From contig JAHDFB010000024.1 in assembly GCA_020628475.1 (NCBI GenBank), positions 1 to 44,095 of the forward strand: a DNA stretch of 44,095 bases. The letters are read 5' to 3'. A model generated the notes under the pieces. That model saw only the letters and a list, made by a program, of their open reading frames with translations. It ran no database searches and was not told the DNA's origin. Shown piece after piece: positions 1 to 8,055 of this stretch. The DNA comes from Saprospiraceae bacterium (GTDB lineage Bacteria; Bacteroidota; Bacteroidia; Chitinophagales; Saprospiraceae). The number at the start of each line of letters is the position of its first letter. The stretch's first letter is position 1. The translations under genes and the position numbers were made by a program.

Positions 1-101
1 TTACTGGCTTCAGGATGTTTGAAATCATAGGTTCATTCCATAAAAAGTGGTTTCGCCCTTAAAAGAATTCGGAGAGCTTAACATATTATAAAAAAATAAT
101 A

Positions 102-109
102 TATATTTG
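102..109 (+). promoter_or_regulatory. Candidate Bacteroidota -7 promoter box
   Basis: The box reads TATATTTG, matching the TAnnTTTG consensus of the Bacteroidota housekeeping sigma factor. It lies 49 bases before the ATG of the giant surface protein in an AT-rich stretch. No clear -33 TTG element is seen at the usual distance, so this rests on the -7 match and position alone. Confidence 0.5.
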
Positions 110-158
110 CCCAAACCTCTGATGATAGTAGTCCGATTAACCATTCGTTTATCTGACT

Positions 159-3100
159 ATGTATACAATACAAAACAACTTACTACCTGCTCTTGTAGGT
201 ATATTATTTCTATTTTTTGCAGTAAATCTAGCTGCGAATAGCCCTATTTTATCTGATGATTGCTATATCCGAGCAGATATCGAACCGGATCAACAAGAAC
301 GTGGCTTTCGTGCAGTATCTGTTTCTCAGTCGGATTTAGATTTAGCGGATTGGTCTAATATTGATGCTGCTACCAGTACTGATTTTGACATTACAGTAGT
401 CAGTTTAGAAGGGCATCAACAATCAGAAGTTATTCAATTTTCTAGTTTTTATGCGGATATTCAAGAGGGATCAACGATTCATGGTGTACAACTTCGTTTA
501 TCAGGATCTTCCACGCACTGGGGTTTAATCAAAGAGTCTTCTATTCAATTTTATTTGGGTGATCAAGCCATAGGTACGAATCTAGCCGGTAAATCAAATA
601 TTGCACACCCTTGGAAGGAAGAAGCCTCTACGTGGGAATATGGCTATGTTTTTTCGGATTGGGGTATCGATTGGACACCAGAAATCCTGGCATCTAAAGA
701 GTTGTCCGTGAAAATCCAGCTCGAAAATGAAGATGATCAAGAATTTATAGAGGCATATATAGATAATATCGAAATCGTGGTTCACTATACAGAACTATAC
801 ACCCTGTGTTCACATGCTTGTGTGGTTTTGTATAATGATGAAGTACCTGGTGCTACACAGTATATATGGGATGTTCCAGAAGGCGTAAAGTTTTTAAATA
901 ATGATCCTGAACACCGTGTTGTCAATCTAGACTTTAGCAATGCTGCCGACGGTGTATTAGATGTTGGTTTGAAAATAGTGGTTGGTACAGATACGCTTGA
1001 TTGTTCCAGACAGGTATATCACACGATTTGTACCGATGCATCCGTAGGAGATTTGGTTTGGTTTGATGAGAATTTTGATGGCGTTCAAGCGGATACGGAA
1101 ATGGGTATTCCTAATGTATCTATGACTTTATTTAACCCATACTCAGAAGAAATATCCACTTTGCAAACAGGAGCGGATGGATCATATCGCTTTGAAGATA
1201 TTCCTAGAGGTTTCTATTTTATTCGGGTTCATTCAGAGGGTTTTGTAGTCTCTCCTAAAAATGTGGCAGATCCAGATTTGGATTCTGATCTTCTAGCATC
1301 TTTAGAGACAGATGTGTTTTATCTCGATGGTGGTGACTCCATCGTAAACTTAGATTTTGGTTTATTTGATGAAGGTTCGATTGCTGGAACACTTTGGAGC
1401 GAATGTATAGGAAACGGCGTGTTGGATACGGAAGATGTATTAGAAGAAGGCGTAGTATTACAATTGTATTTAGATGATGAGTGGGTACAAAGTACGACTA
1501 CTTCAGATCAAGGCAACTATGAATTTACTGGATTGTTGCCTGGAGAATATACCGTAAAAATAGTTTCAGATGAGTTGGTGAGTTTAGCCAATGCTTCCTC
1601 GAATCCGACGGTACAAAATGATTTTATCGATCAATCCAGTCATGTTACTGTATTGCCTGGTCAAGATATTACTGAGCTTGATGCAGCATTGAATCCAAAG
1701 TCCGATTTATCGTTTGATATTTTCTTTGATGAAAACGGAGATGGTATGATGGATGATGCTGAGCAGATTTTTAATGGTATGACGGCTGCATTAATGCTGT
1801 ATAATGAGGTGGTTGAGACGGCTGAAATTCAGTTGGGATCCATTCAGTTTTCTGATTTGGATGCAGCGGATTATCAGTTGAATATCCAGATAGAGACAGA
1901 ATATTCCATTTTACAAGCCGAGGGTTTTGATTTGGATGATTCAAGCGGTAATTATGTATTGACTGCCTTTGATTTAGACTGTAGAAATCCGTCCGAATAC
2001 CAACTGGTTCTGGGCGCACCTGCAGCATCAATTGGTGACTATGTTTGGTATGATGCTAATCAAAATGGAATTCAAGATACCGATGAATCTGGGATCGCGG
2101 ATGTACGCGTATTTCTATACGATGCTGACGGCGTATTAGTAGCGGAGACTTTGACGGATGATCAAGGGGCTTATTTATTTGAAGGATTAGAAGCAGGATT
2201 GTATGGTTTAGTGATTGATCATGCCAATACAAATCAAGAAATAACTGCATTTTCAGCTACTGGGGATGACGTTTCGAAGGCCACGGTGCTCAATGATCAA
2301 GTGGTTGCAGGTCCTATTGATTTGCAATTGGGAGTAGATCAACTCCATTGGGACATTGGATTTAAGGATAAATTCGGTACGATATCGGATCGCGTTTGGA
2401 TCGATTTGAATCGAAACGGTTTACAAGATGACGGAGAACCCGGTCTTGGTAAAACGGATGTCACCGTATATGATAACAACGATCAAAAGGTCGCCGAAAC
2501 GAGCACCAATGAAGATGGATTGTATAGCTTGGACGTTCCAGCTGGGAGTTATTATGTTGTTTTCAAGCATGAGGAATATTTAGAGTTTACGAATTATGAT
2601 CTTTCCTTTGATACCGATTTAAACTCGGACGTAAATCCAATGACTGGTAAAACCGAGGTCTTTACGGTTCAGGGTGATGAAGTTCGAAAAGACATCGATG
2701 CAGGATACATGCCTCGAACAGCGATTATTGGAGATTTTGTATTCTTGGATTTGGATGAGGATGGGTTTCAAGATACGGACGAACCAGGATTGAGGAATTT
2801 TATGGTAGAAATTTACGATGAAGATGGCGTCTTAGTAGCATCCACGACTACCGATGATAGCGGTTACTATGAATTGGAAGTAGAGGCAGGTAAATATTAC
2901 TTACAGTTTTCCAAAGACGGATTTGATGAGGTTTCCCCTCAGATACCATCTGATCCAGAAAATGATTCTGATATCACAGGACAATTTGGATTCGGAACAA
3001 CGGATATGTTTAGTGTCGATGTTTTTGAAGTTCGAAAAGATATTGATGCTGGATTTTTGACGGTTCCGACGACCATAGGTGATTTTGTATGGTATGATTA

Positions 3101-5060
3101 CAATCAAAATGGCATTCAGGATGATATTGAGATTGGACAGGGCAATATCACGGTTAATTTAGTCAAACCGGGAGTAGGACTGGTGGAATCAACAACAAGT
3201 GGCAATGGATTTGACAATGATAAAGGTTATTATTCATTTACCGTGGAGACTCCTGGTGAATACTATATTCAGTTTGTTCTTCCTGATGCATCTTGGTCAT
3301 TTTCAGAAGCAGGGATTTTTGATTCTGCTTTAGATTCCGATGTAACATCGGACAACGGATATGGAACCACTTCTATTTTCGAAGTCGAAATAGGATCTGA
3401 CAATGTAGACATCGATGCCGGAGTGATTGGTACTAGTTCAATATTGGGTGATTATGTGTGGCTTGATAAAAATAACAATGGGCTACAAGATGCAGATGAG
3501 GAAGGCGTCAATGGATTGAATGTCTTTTTGTATGATGAATTTTTCAATTTCTTGGATGTGACTATTACGACGTTCAATCAGGAATCTGGTCATGATGGTT
3601 ATTACGAATTTCCTGAAATAGAACAAGGACAATATATCTTGGTATTTGATACCACCGATCCATTTACGACGGCCAATGTCGGCGGAAATCCGGATGTAGA
3701 TAGTGATGTAACTTCAGAATTTGTCAATGGAAGCACCGGAATTATTACACTGGACGAGGGCTCACAAATGTTCAACGTAGATGCTGGAATCAGTAATGTA
3801 AATCTAGGCCAAATCGGACAGGTCGGTGATATGGTCTGGGAAGATTTGAATAAAAATGGCGTATACGAATTTAATGAAAAAGGGATAGACGGGGTTTATA
3901 TCGAGTTGATAAAAGAAAACGGGGAAGTATTTGCTGATACTAAAACCGATCTAAATGGTCAATATGCTTTTGAGGATGTTCCTGTTGGTGAGTACTCTAT
4001 TTTTGTAGAGTTACCAGATGATTATGAGGCAACCATTATAGATAATTCTTTTGATGATGAGTCCGATAGTGATATTAAGGAAGATGGTTATTCGCACCCA
4101 TTTATTGTTTCTGGAGGGGTAGTATTAAACTCCGTTGATGTAGGCTTAGTGCCTTCAGATGGCCTGATCGCAGGTAGTGTTTGGCAGGATAGCGATTTTG
4201 ACGGGATGATGCAATCGGATGAACAACGCATTGCTGCTGTTCAAGTAAAATTATATGATGAAACGGCACATTTGATCGCTGAAACTGAAACCAATGAAGA
4301 AGGATTTTATCAATTCTCTGAACTATTGGTGGGTGATTATTATCTCGAATTTACAGCAACGTCGAATTATGAATTTTTACCAGGTGGTTTGAATTCTGAT
4401 AATATGATTGCTTCTAACGAGCAGGGTGTCGGAGTTTCAGACATGATATCTTTGGCTATGTATGATGGTTTTTATGCGGCAACCAATGCAGCGGTATTTT
4501 TAAATATTGCCTTGGAGGAACACATTATAGATTTGGAAGCGGAGAAAGAGGAGGATATGAGCAATTTGCTGCACTGGACGACTTCTCAATTAGAATTGTC
4601 CGATTATTTTTTGGTAGAGCGTAAAGTGTTGAATGAGGATTGGGAAGAAATAGGGACCGTTTTGGCAAATGAAGAAATGCTTTTTGATTATATGGATTAC
4701 GATGCGAAATTTATCAAAGAACATATTGCCTATAGAGTAACACAGGTAACTATTGCTGATCTTCGTGTTCAGAGTCCATTTCAATGGGTGCTGTACGAGA
4801 CGGCTCAGAACTTAAATCTATATCCGAATCCAACGACGGATATCTCTACGTTAGAATATGATTTGGAAAAAGAGGAAATGGTAGCTGTGAAAATATATGA
4901 TCTTCAGGGAAGATTGGTGCGAACGGTACTTGATGAAAGTCTCCATGAAGCAGGACATTATATGCAAGAAGTGGATGTTCGAGGATTATCTACGGGACAT
5001 TACATGGTGAAATATACTTCTGATTCGGAAACACGCATACAGAAAATCATTGTACAGTAA
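159..5060 (+). CDS. Giant SdrD-B-repeat surface protein with T9SS type A sorting domain
   Basis: A 1633-residue secreted or surface protein, probably an adhesin or matrix component. A signal peptide covers about residues 1-28. A beta-rich region follows to about 210, then a PKD-like stretch (around 225-285, with the GATQYIWDVPEG pattern). Ten SdrD-B-like modules begin near residues 294, 407, 515, 624, 740, 855, 973, 1094, 1221 and 1336. Most open with a pattern like IGDxVWxDxNxNGxQDxxExG and continue to a GxYxF strand; modules 2, 3 and 10 are the most divergent. The Asp/Asn-rich loops suggest calcium binding, by analogy with staphylococcal SdrD. A fibronectin-like segment near 1467-1545 (LHWTTSQLELSDYFLVERK) precedes a type A T9SS tail starting around LNLYPNPTTD (1550) and ending KIIVQ. 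The gene is monocistronic and ends at a strong terminator. The ligand is unknown. Confidence 0.93.
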   Translation: MYTIQNNLLPALVGILFLFFAVNLAANSPILSDDCYIRADIEPDQQERGFRAVSVSQSDLDLADWSNIDAATSTDFDITVVSLEGHQQSEVIQFSSFYADIQEGSTIHGVQLRLSGSSTHWGLIKESSIQFYLGDQAIGTNLAGKSNIAHPWKEEASTWEYGYVFSDWGIDWTPEILASKELSVKIQLENEDDQEFIEAYIDNIEIVVHYTELYTLCSHACVVLYNDEVPGATQYIWDVPEGVKFLNNDPEHRVVNLDFSNAADGVLDVGLKIVVGTDTLDCSRQVYHTICTDASVGDLVWFDENFDGVQADTEMGIPNVSMTLFNPYSEEISTLQTGADGSYRFEDIPRGFYFIRVHSEGFVVSPKNVADPDLDSDLLASLETDVFYLDGGDSIVNLDFGLFDEGSIAGTLWSECIGNGVLDTEDVLEEGVVLQLYLDDEWVQSTTTSDQGNYEFTGLLPGEYTVKIVSDELVSLANASSNPTVQNDFIDQSSHVTVLPGQDITELDAALNPKSDLSFDIFFDENGDGMMDDAEQIFNGMTAALMLYNEVVETAEIQLGSIQFSDLDAADYQLNIQIETEYSILQAEGFDLDDSSGNYVLTAFDLDCRNPSEYQLVLGAPAASIGDYVWYDANQNGIQDTDESGIADVRVFLYDADGVLVAETLTDDQGAYLFEGLEAGLYGLVIDHANTNQEITAFSATGDDVSKATVLNDQVVAGPIDLQLGVDQLHWDIGFKDKFGTISDRVWIDLNRNGLQDDGEPGLGKTDVTVYDNNDQKVAETSTNEDGLYSLDVPAGSYYVVFKHEEYLEFTNYDLSFDTDLNSDVNPMTGKTEVFTVQGDEVRKDIDAGYMPRTAIIGDFVFLDLDEDGFQDTDEPGLRNFMVEIYDEDGVLVASTTTDDSGYYELEVEAGKYYLQFSKDGFDEVSPQIPSDPENDSDITGQFGFGTTDMFSVDVFEVRKDIDAGFLTVPTTIGDFVWYDYNQNGIQDDIEIGQGNITVNLVKPGVGLVESTTSGNGFDNDKGYYSFTVETPGEYYIQFVLPDASWSFSEAGIFDSALDSDVTSDNGYGTTSIFEVEIGSDNVDIDAGVIGTSSILGDYVWLDKNNNGLQDADEEGVNGLNVFLYDEFFNFLDVTITTFNQESGHDGYYEFPEIEQGQYILVFDTTDPFTTANVGGNPDVDSDVTSEFVNGSTGIITLDEGSQMFNVDAGISNVNLGQIGQVGDMVWEDLNKNGVYEFNEKGIDGVYIELIKENGEVFADTKTDLNGQYAFEDVPVGEYSIFVELPDDYEATIIDNSFDDESDSDIKEDGYSHPFIVSGGVVLNSVDVGLVPSDGLIAGSVWQDSDFDGMMQSDEQRIAAVQVKLYDETAHLIAETETNEEGFYQFSELLVGDYYLEFTATSNYEFLPGGLNSDNMIASNEQGVGVSDMISLAMYDGFYAATNAAVFLNIALEEHIIDLEAEKEEDMSNLLHWTTSQLELSDYFLVERKVLNEDWEEIGTVLANEEMLFDYMDYDAKFIKEHIAYRVTQVTIADLRVQSPFQWVLYETAQNLNLYPNPTTDISTLEYDLEKEEMVAVKIYDLQGRLVRTVLDESLHEAGHYMQEVDVRGLSTGHYMVKYTSDSETRIQKIIVQ

Positions 5061-5079
5061 AGTACTATGGAATAAGATG

Positions 5080-5100
5080 AACATGGTAGTGTTCCATGTT
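5080..5100. other. Small hairpin after the surface-protein gene
   Basis: AACATGG (5080-5086) pairs perfectly with CCATGTT (5094-5100) around a 7-base loop. It sits 20 bases after the stop codon and just before the main terminator. There is no T-run of its own, so it may be a 3'-end stabilising stem or chance. Confidence 0.35.
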
Positions 5101-5110
5101 GTAGAACGAA

Positions 5111-5141
5111 AAAACCTGACCTATGTAGGTCAGGTTTTTTA
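5111..5141. terminator. Bidirectional rho-independent terminator
   Basis: A perfect 10-bp stem (AACCTGACCT at 5113-5122 with AGGTCAGGTT at 5127-5136) has a 4-base loop, an A-run on the left and a T-run on the right. It can therefore terminate both the plus-strand surface-protein gene and the convergent bacilliredoxin gene. Confidence 0.93.
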
Positions 5142-5159
5142 TTCTTGATGAACATTGTG

Positions 5160-5576
5160 TTACTGGCAGAAGTGCTCGTATACTTTTTTCAAATGATCTG
5201 AAATCAAATTGGCAGGTCGGCCTTCGATATGGTGGCGTTCTACCATATGTACTAATTTACCTTCTTTAAATAAAGCAATGGAAGGAGAAGAAGGAGGATA
5301 CGGTAATAAGTATTCTCTAGCCTTCGCCGTCGCTTCTTTATCAACACCTGCAAAAACCGTTAGTAAATGATCTGGTTTCAATTCGTTGCTTAAAGAAGAT
5401 TTAACGCCTGGTCGAGCATTCGCTGCAGCACAACCGCAGATGGAATTTACTACTAACAGCGTTGTTCCACTTTGATCTTCTAATTTATTGATGACGTCTT
5501 CAGTGGTATGAAGCGATTCAAAGCCAAAATCGGTCAACTCTTGCGCCATTGGTTTTGTCAATTCTACTGGATACAT
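5160..5576 (-). CDS. BrxA/BrxB family bacilliredoxin
   Basis: A 138-residue cytoplasmic thiol protein of the BrxA/BrxB (YphP/YqiW, formerly DUF1094) family, at the family's usual length. The diagnostic CGC active site is at residues 47-49 in NSICGCAAANARPG, and the conserved PPSSPSIALFKEGKLVHMVERHHIEGR stretch lies further on. In Firmicutes these proteins reduce bacillithiol-protein mixed disulfides. Whether this organism makes bacillithiol cannot be judged here. The gene stands alone, converging on the surface-protein gene and sharing its terminator. A TAnnTTTG box lies 57 bases upstream. Confidence 0.92.
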   Translation of the reverse strand: MYPVELTKPMAQELTDFGFESLHTTEDVINKLEDQSGTTLLVVNSICGCAAANARPGVKSSLSNELKPDHLLTVFAGVDKEATAKAREYLLPYPPSSPSIALFKEGKLVHMVERHHIEGRPANLISDHLKKVYEHFCQ

Positions 5577-5632
5577 ATATTATATATTGATTCTATATTT
5601 AAAAAGAAAGATGTGTTTCGCTATTTTGAACA

Positions 5633-5640
5633 CAAAATTA
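5633..5640 (-). promoter_or_regulatory. Candidate -7 box for the bacilliredoxin gene
   Basis: On the minus strand this reads TAATTTTG, matching TAnnTTTG, 57 bases before the ATG of the bacilliredoxin gene. A minus-strand TTG lies upstream, but at shorter than usual spacing. Confidence 0.4.
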
Positions 5641-5732
5641 CAGATAATCGTTTACAATTATTTACTAATTTTCAAATCTGACTTTTATAATGAGCACATT
5701 ATATTAACTTAGCGAAAGCAATACCAATTATT

Positions 5733-6086
5733 ATGAAACAATTCATTCTATGTAGCCTCCTGTTACTGACCCTGGCATGTACGAGGAGTACGATTGACCC
5801 TCCAACGGGCGATTGTGCAGAAGCCATTACTTATACGGATAATGTAAAGGATATTATTGACAATTCCTGTGCGTATGCTGGATGTCACATTGACAATGCC
5901 GCTCCTGGCGATTATAGTAGTTATCAGGGTATGCAGACCTATATAGACAATGGATTATTACAAAAAAGGATGCTTGAAATTCAAAATATGCCTCCTGAAT
6001 ATGCACCTGATGACAAGCCCAAGTCATTGACGGAAGATGAGAAAGAAATCATTAGTTGTTGGGTTCAAAACGAATATGCGGAATAA
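5733..6086 (+). CDS. Small haem-binding lipoprotein with CX4CH motif
   Basis: A 117-residue lipoprotein: the signal peptide ends in LLTLAC, so Cys16 would be lipidated. The mature part resembles a single cytochrome c fold. CAYAGCH is a CX4CH haem-attachment site, one residue longer per gap than the usual CXXCH. QNMPPEYAP near residue 87 supplies a plausible distal Met ligand, followed by the LTEDEKEIISCWVQ C-terminal helix typical of short Bacteroidota cytochrome lipoproteins. The stop codon shares one base with the start of the next gene (TAATG), indicating translational coupling to the DUF5777 barrel. The likely role is envelope electron transfer; the partner is unknown. Confidence 0.82.
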   Translation: MKQFILCSLLLLTLACTRSTIDPPTGDCAEAITYTDNVKDIIDNSCAYAGCHIDNAAPGDYSSYQGMQTYIDNGLLQKRMLEIQNMPPEYAPDDKPKSLTEDEKEIISCWVQNEYAE

Positions 6087-6967
6087 TGAAGAATAGCTTT
6101 AAGATAGTATTATTATTAGTGGGTTGCGCACTTTTAATGAGTGATTTGTATGCCCAGGAATATGCACCAGTTACGTTTAACGATCGACGTGTGATTAATT
6201 CGCACTCGGTGGAGATGTTGGAAGCGCGTAAAATGGATTTTAGAACGGCACACCGATTTGGAGACATGTTTGGTCCGCAGGGTGGATGGCCTACATTTTA
6301 TGGATTGGAAAACAGTACGGATATAGGAATAGGCTTCGATTATGGAATCAATGATAATATCAATGTTGGAATTTCGCGAACCAAAGGATCCGGCGAATTA
6401 CGTCAATTAATCAATACTTATTTCAAGGCGCGATTGATGCGTCAACAGATTAATGGAAGAAATCCTATCTCGATCACTATAGCGGGTATGGCCAATGTGT
6501 CAACGATGACTAAATCTGGAACGGATGGATTTTTATCCTTTTTTCCAAGTCCATCGAATCGCTGGTCTTATCATATTCAGATGATGTTTGCGAGAAGGAT
6601 GAATTCTAGATTGTCTTTGCAGATGAGTTTAAATTATACGTATCGGGACATTGTATATAATTACGATCAGCACGATTTGCCGAGTATCGGTTTTGCGACA
6701 AGATTTCGATTTACCAAGGCGACATCATTGATTTTGGATGCGACTTTTCCTGTTTTAGATGGTGATAGAAATACACCACAGACTTATTACCCACCGATTG
6801 GTGTTGGTATAGAATTTATAACTGGTGGTGGGCATGTATTTCAGATTAATCTAACCAATGCTACTGGACTTTCAGAAACAGACTATATCCCATATTCTTA
6901 TTCAAATTGGAGTGACGGTGAGTTCCGATTAGGATTTACTATTGCCCGTAAGTTTTCTGTGTATTAG
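6086..6967 (+). CDS. DUF5777 family outer-membrane beta-barrel protein
   Basis: A 293-residue protein with a signal peptide (residues 1-24, ending LYAQ). The body is made of alternating beta strands and contains the DUF5777 signature segments: VINSHSVEMLEARKMDFRTAHRFGD, then a GLENSTDIGIGFDYGI block and a KARLMRQQ segment. I chose the ATG at 6086 because it overlaps the upstream stop as TAATG and places the signal peptide directly at the N terminus; an in-frame codon at 6056 would add ten residues inside the upstream gene. Family members are predicted outer-membrane barrels found next to exported cytochromes, which is the arrangement here. Function is unproven. Confidence 0.88.
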   Translation: MKNSFKIVLLLVGCALLMSDLYAQEYAPVTFNDRRVINSHSVEMLEARKMDFRTAHRFGDMFGPQGGWPTFYGLENSTDIGIGFDYGINDNINVGISRTKGSGELRQLINTYFKARLMRQQINGRNPISITIAGMANVSTMTKSGTDGFLSFFPSPSNRWSYHIQMMFARRMNSRLSLQMSLNYTYRDIVYNYDQHDLPSIGFATRFRFTKATSLILDATFPVLDGDRNTPQTYYPPIGVGIEFITGGGHVFQINLTNATGLSETDYIPYSYSNWSDGEFRLGFTIARKFSVY

Positions 6968-6973
6968 CATCTG

Positions 6974-6989
6974 TGGGCTCGGGGGCCCA
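6974..6989 (+). repeat. Short intercistronic hairpin, copy 1
   Basis: TGGGC (6974-6978) pairs with GCCCA (6985-6989) around a 6-base loop, TCGGGG. It lies 6 bases after the DUF5777 stop and is followed 3 bases later by GGTGT. The hairpin at 15393-15408 has the same geometry and nearly the same loop. There is no T-run, so it is not a standard terminator. Confidence 0.45.
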
Positions 6990-7016
6990 AAAGGTGTACT
7001 TTAAATGTAACAGCAT

Positions 7017-8036
7017 ATGATAAAGTATATAATCATCCTTGGTCTTGGCTTCTCACTGTATTTAATGAGTTTTAAGAACAACAGTGTCAAGTTAACTGGA
7101 GAAGAGTCGGTACAAAGCTTATTGGAAGAATTAGGCGCTCCGAGATCGGCTAATTATCCTGACTTAAATATGGTGGGCGTATCCGCTGAAATAGGAGAGT
7201 TTATTATTAAGACCGGTGTCAGTCAAAAATTGAATGGCGGAAAAACATTGCGGCAATCGAAGCACTTCGTATGTACATCTTGTCATAACATCGAACAAGA
7301 ATCGGCGTATTTAAATGTTGTGGATCCACAGGAAACCTTGGAATATACGAATGAAAAAGGCCTACCTTTTCTTCAGGGATCAGCCCTACATGGTATTGTC
7401 AATCGAACTTCCTTTTACAACGATGATTATGAAAAGAAATATGGCGACCTCGTATTCAAGGCGCGTAATAATATCCGGGAAGCCATACAATTATGCGCGG
7501 TAGAATGTAGTCAAGGACGATCCTTAAAAGATTGGGAAGTGGAGTCTATTCTTGCCTATTTATGGACGATTGATTTGACACTTGACAATCTGGTTTTCGA
7601 ACCGATGGAAATCGATGTGTTAGAAGAAGCTTTGAATGAAGGAAAGGATAAAGAAAAAGCGATCTCCATCTTGAAGTCAAAGTATTTGGAAACGTCTCCT
7701 GCTCATTTTGTTGATCCGCCAGCAAATCGTAAAATGGGAATCGATTCCATTGTTGCCAATCCAGATAATGGCAAAATGATTTATGAAAATTCTTGTTTTC
7801 ATTGTCATAAAAACAATGATTATTCATTTTATCGTTTGGACGATGAAACCTTATCATTTCGACAATTGAAAAGGCAGATGGGAAGATATGATGTTCGTTC
7901 CGTCTATCAAGTCGTTCGTTACGGAACTTCTCCTCTAGCGGGTAAGAAAGCTTATATGCCTCATTATCCTATTGAGAAGATGAGCATTCAACAGATGGAA
8001 GATCTACGAAGCTACATTTATCAACAAGCTGAATAG
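7017..8036 (+). CDS. Di-haem cytochrome c protein
   Basis: A 339-residue exported protein with an N-terminal hydrophobic segment (residues 1-19) and two CXXCH haem sites: CTSCH at residues 86-90 and CFHCH at 260-264. The two cytochrome c domains are separated by a helical linker (about 190-235). Candidate axial Met ligands include the methionine in KAYMPHYPIEKMS near the C terminus. It lies 49 bases after the DUF5777 gene on the same strand, so the three genes from 5.7 to 8.0 kb probably form one envelope electron-transfer unit. This is a general c-type cytochrome; the specific donor and acceptor cannot be inferred. Confidence 0.88.
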   Translation: MIKYIIILGLGFSLYLMSFKNNSVKLTGEESVQSLLEELGAPRSANYPDLNMVGVSAEIGEFIIKTGVSQKLNGGKTLRQSKHFVCTSCHNIEQESAYLNVVDPQETLEYTNEKGLPFLQGSALHGIVNRTSFYNDDYEKKYGDLVFKARNNIREAIQLCAVECSQGRSLKDWEVESILAYLWTIDLTLDNLVFEPMEIDVLEEALNEGKDKEKAISILKSKYLETSPAHFVDPPANRKMGIDSIVANPDNGKMIYENSCFHCHKNNDYSFYRLDDETLSFRQLKRQMGRYDVRSVYQVVRYGTSPLAGKKAYMPHYPIEKMSIQQMEDLRSYIYQQAE

Positions 8037-8055
8037 CTGGCGTTCATTTAATCCA

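Noticed and set aside
7546..7857. 103-codon minus-strand frame inside the di-haem cytochrome gene
   Set aside because: It is antisense to a gene with two clear CXXCH motifs, and its own product is His/Asn/Gln-rich without any motif.
5733..8036. Considered as a complete extracellular electron-transfer (Mtr-like) cluster
   Set aside because: Only three haem sites and a DUF5777 barrel are present; there is no multihaem decahaem cytochrome or known MtrB-type porin, so the stronger claim is not supported.
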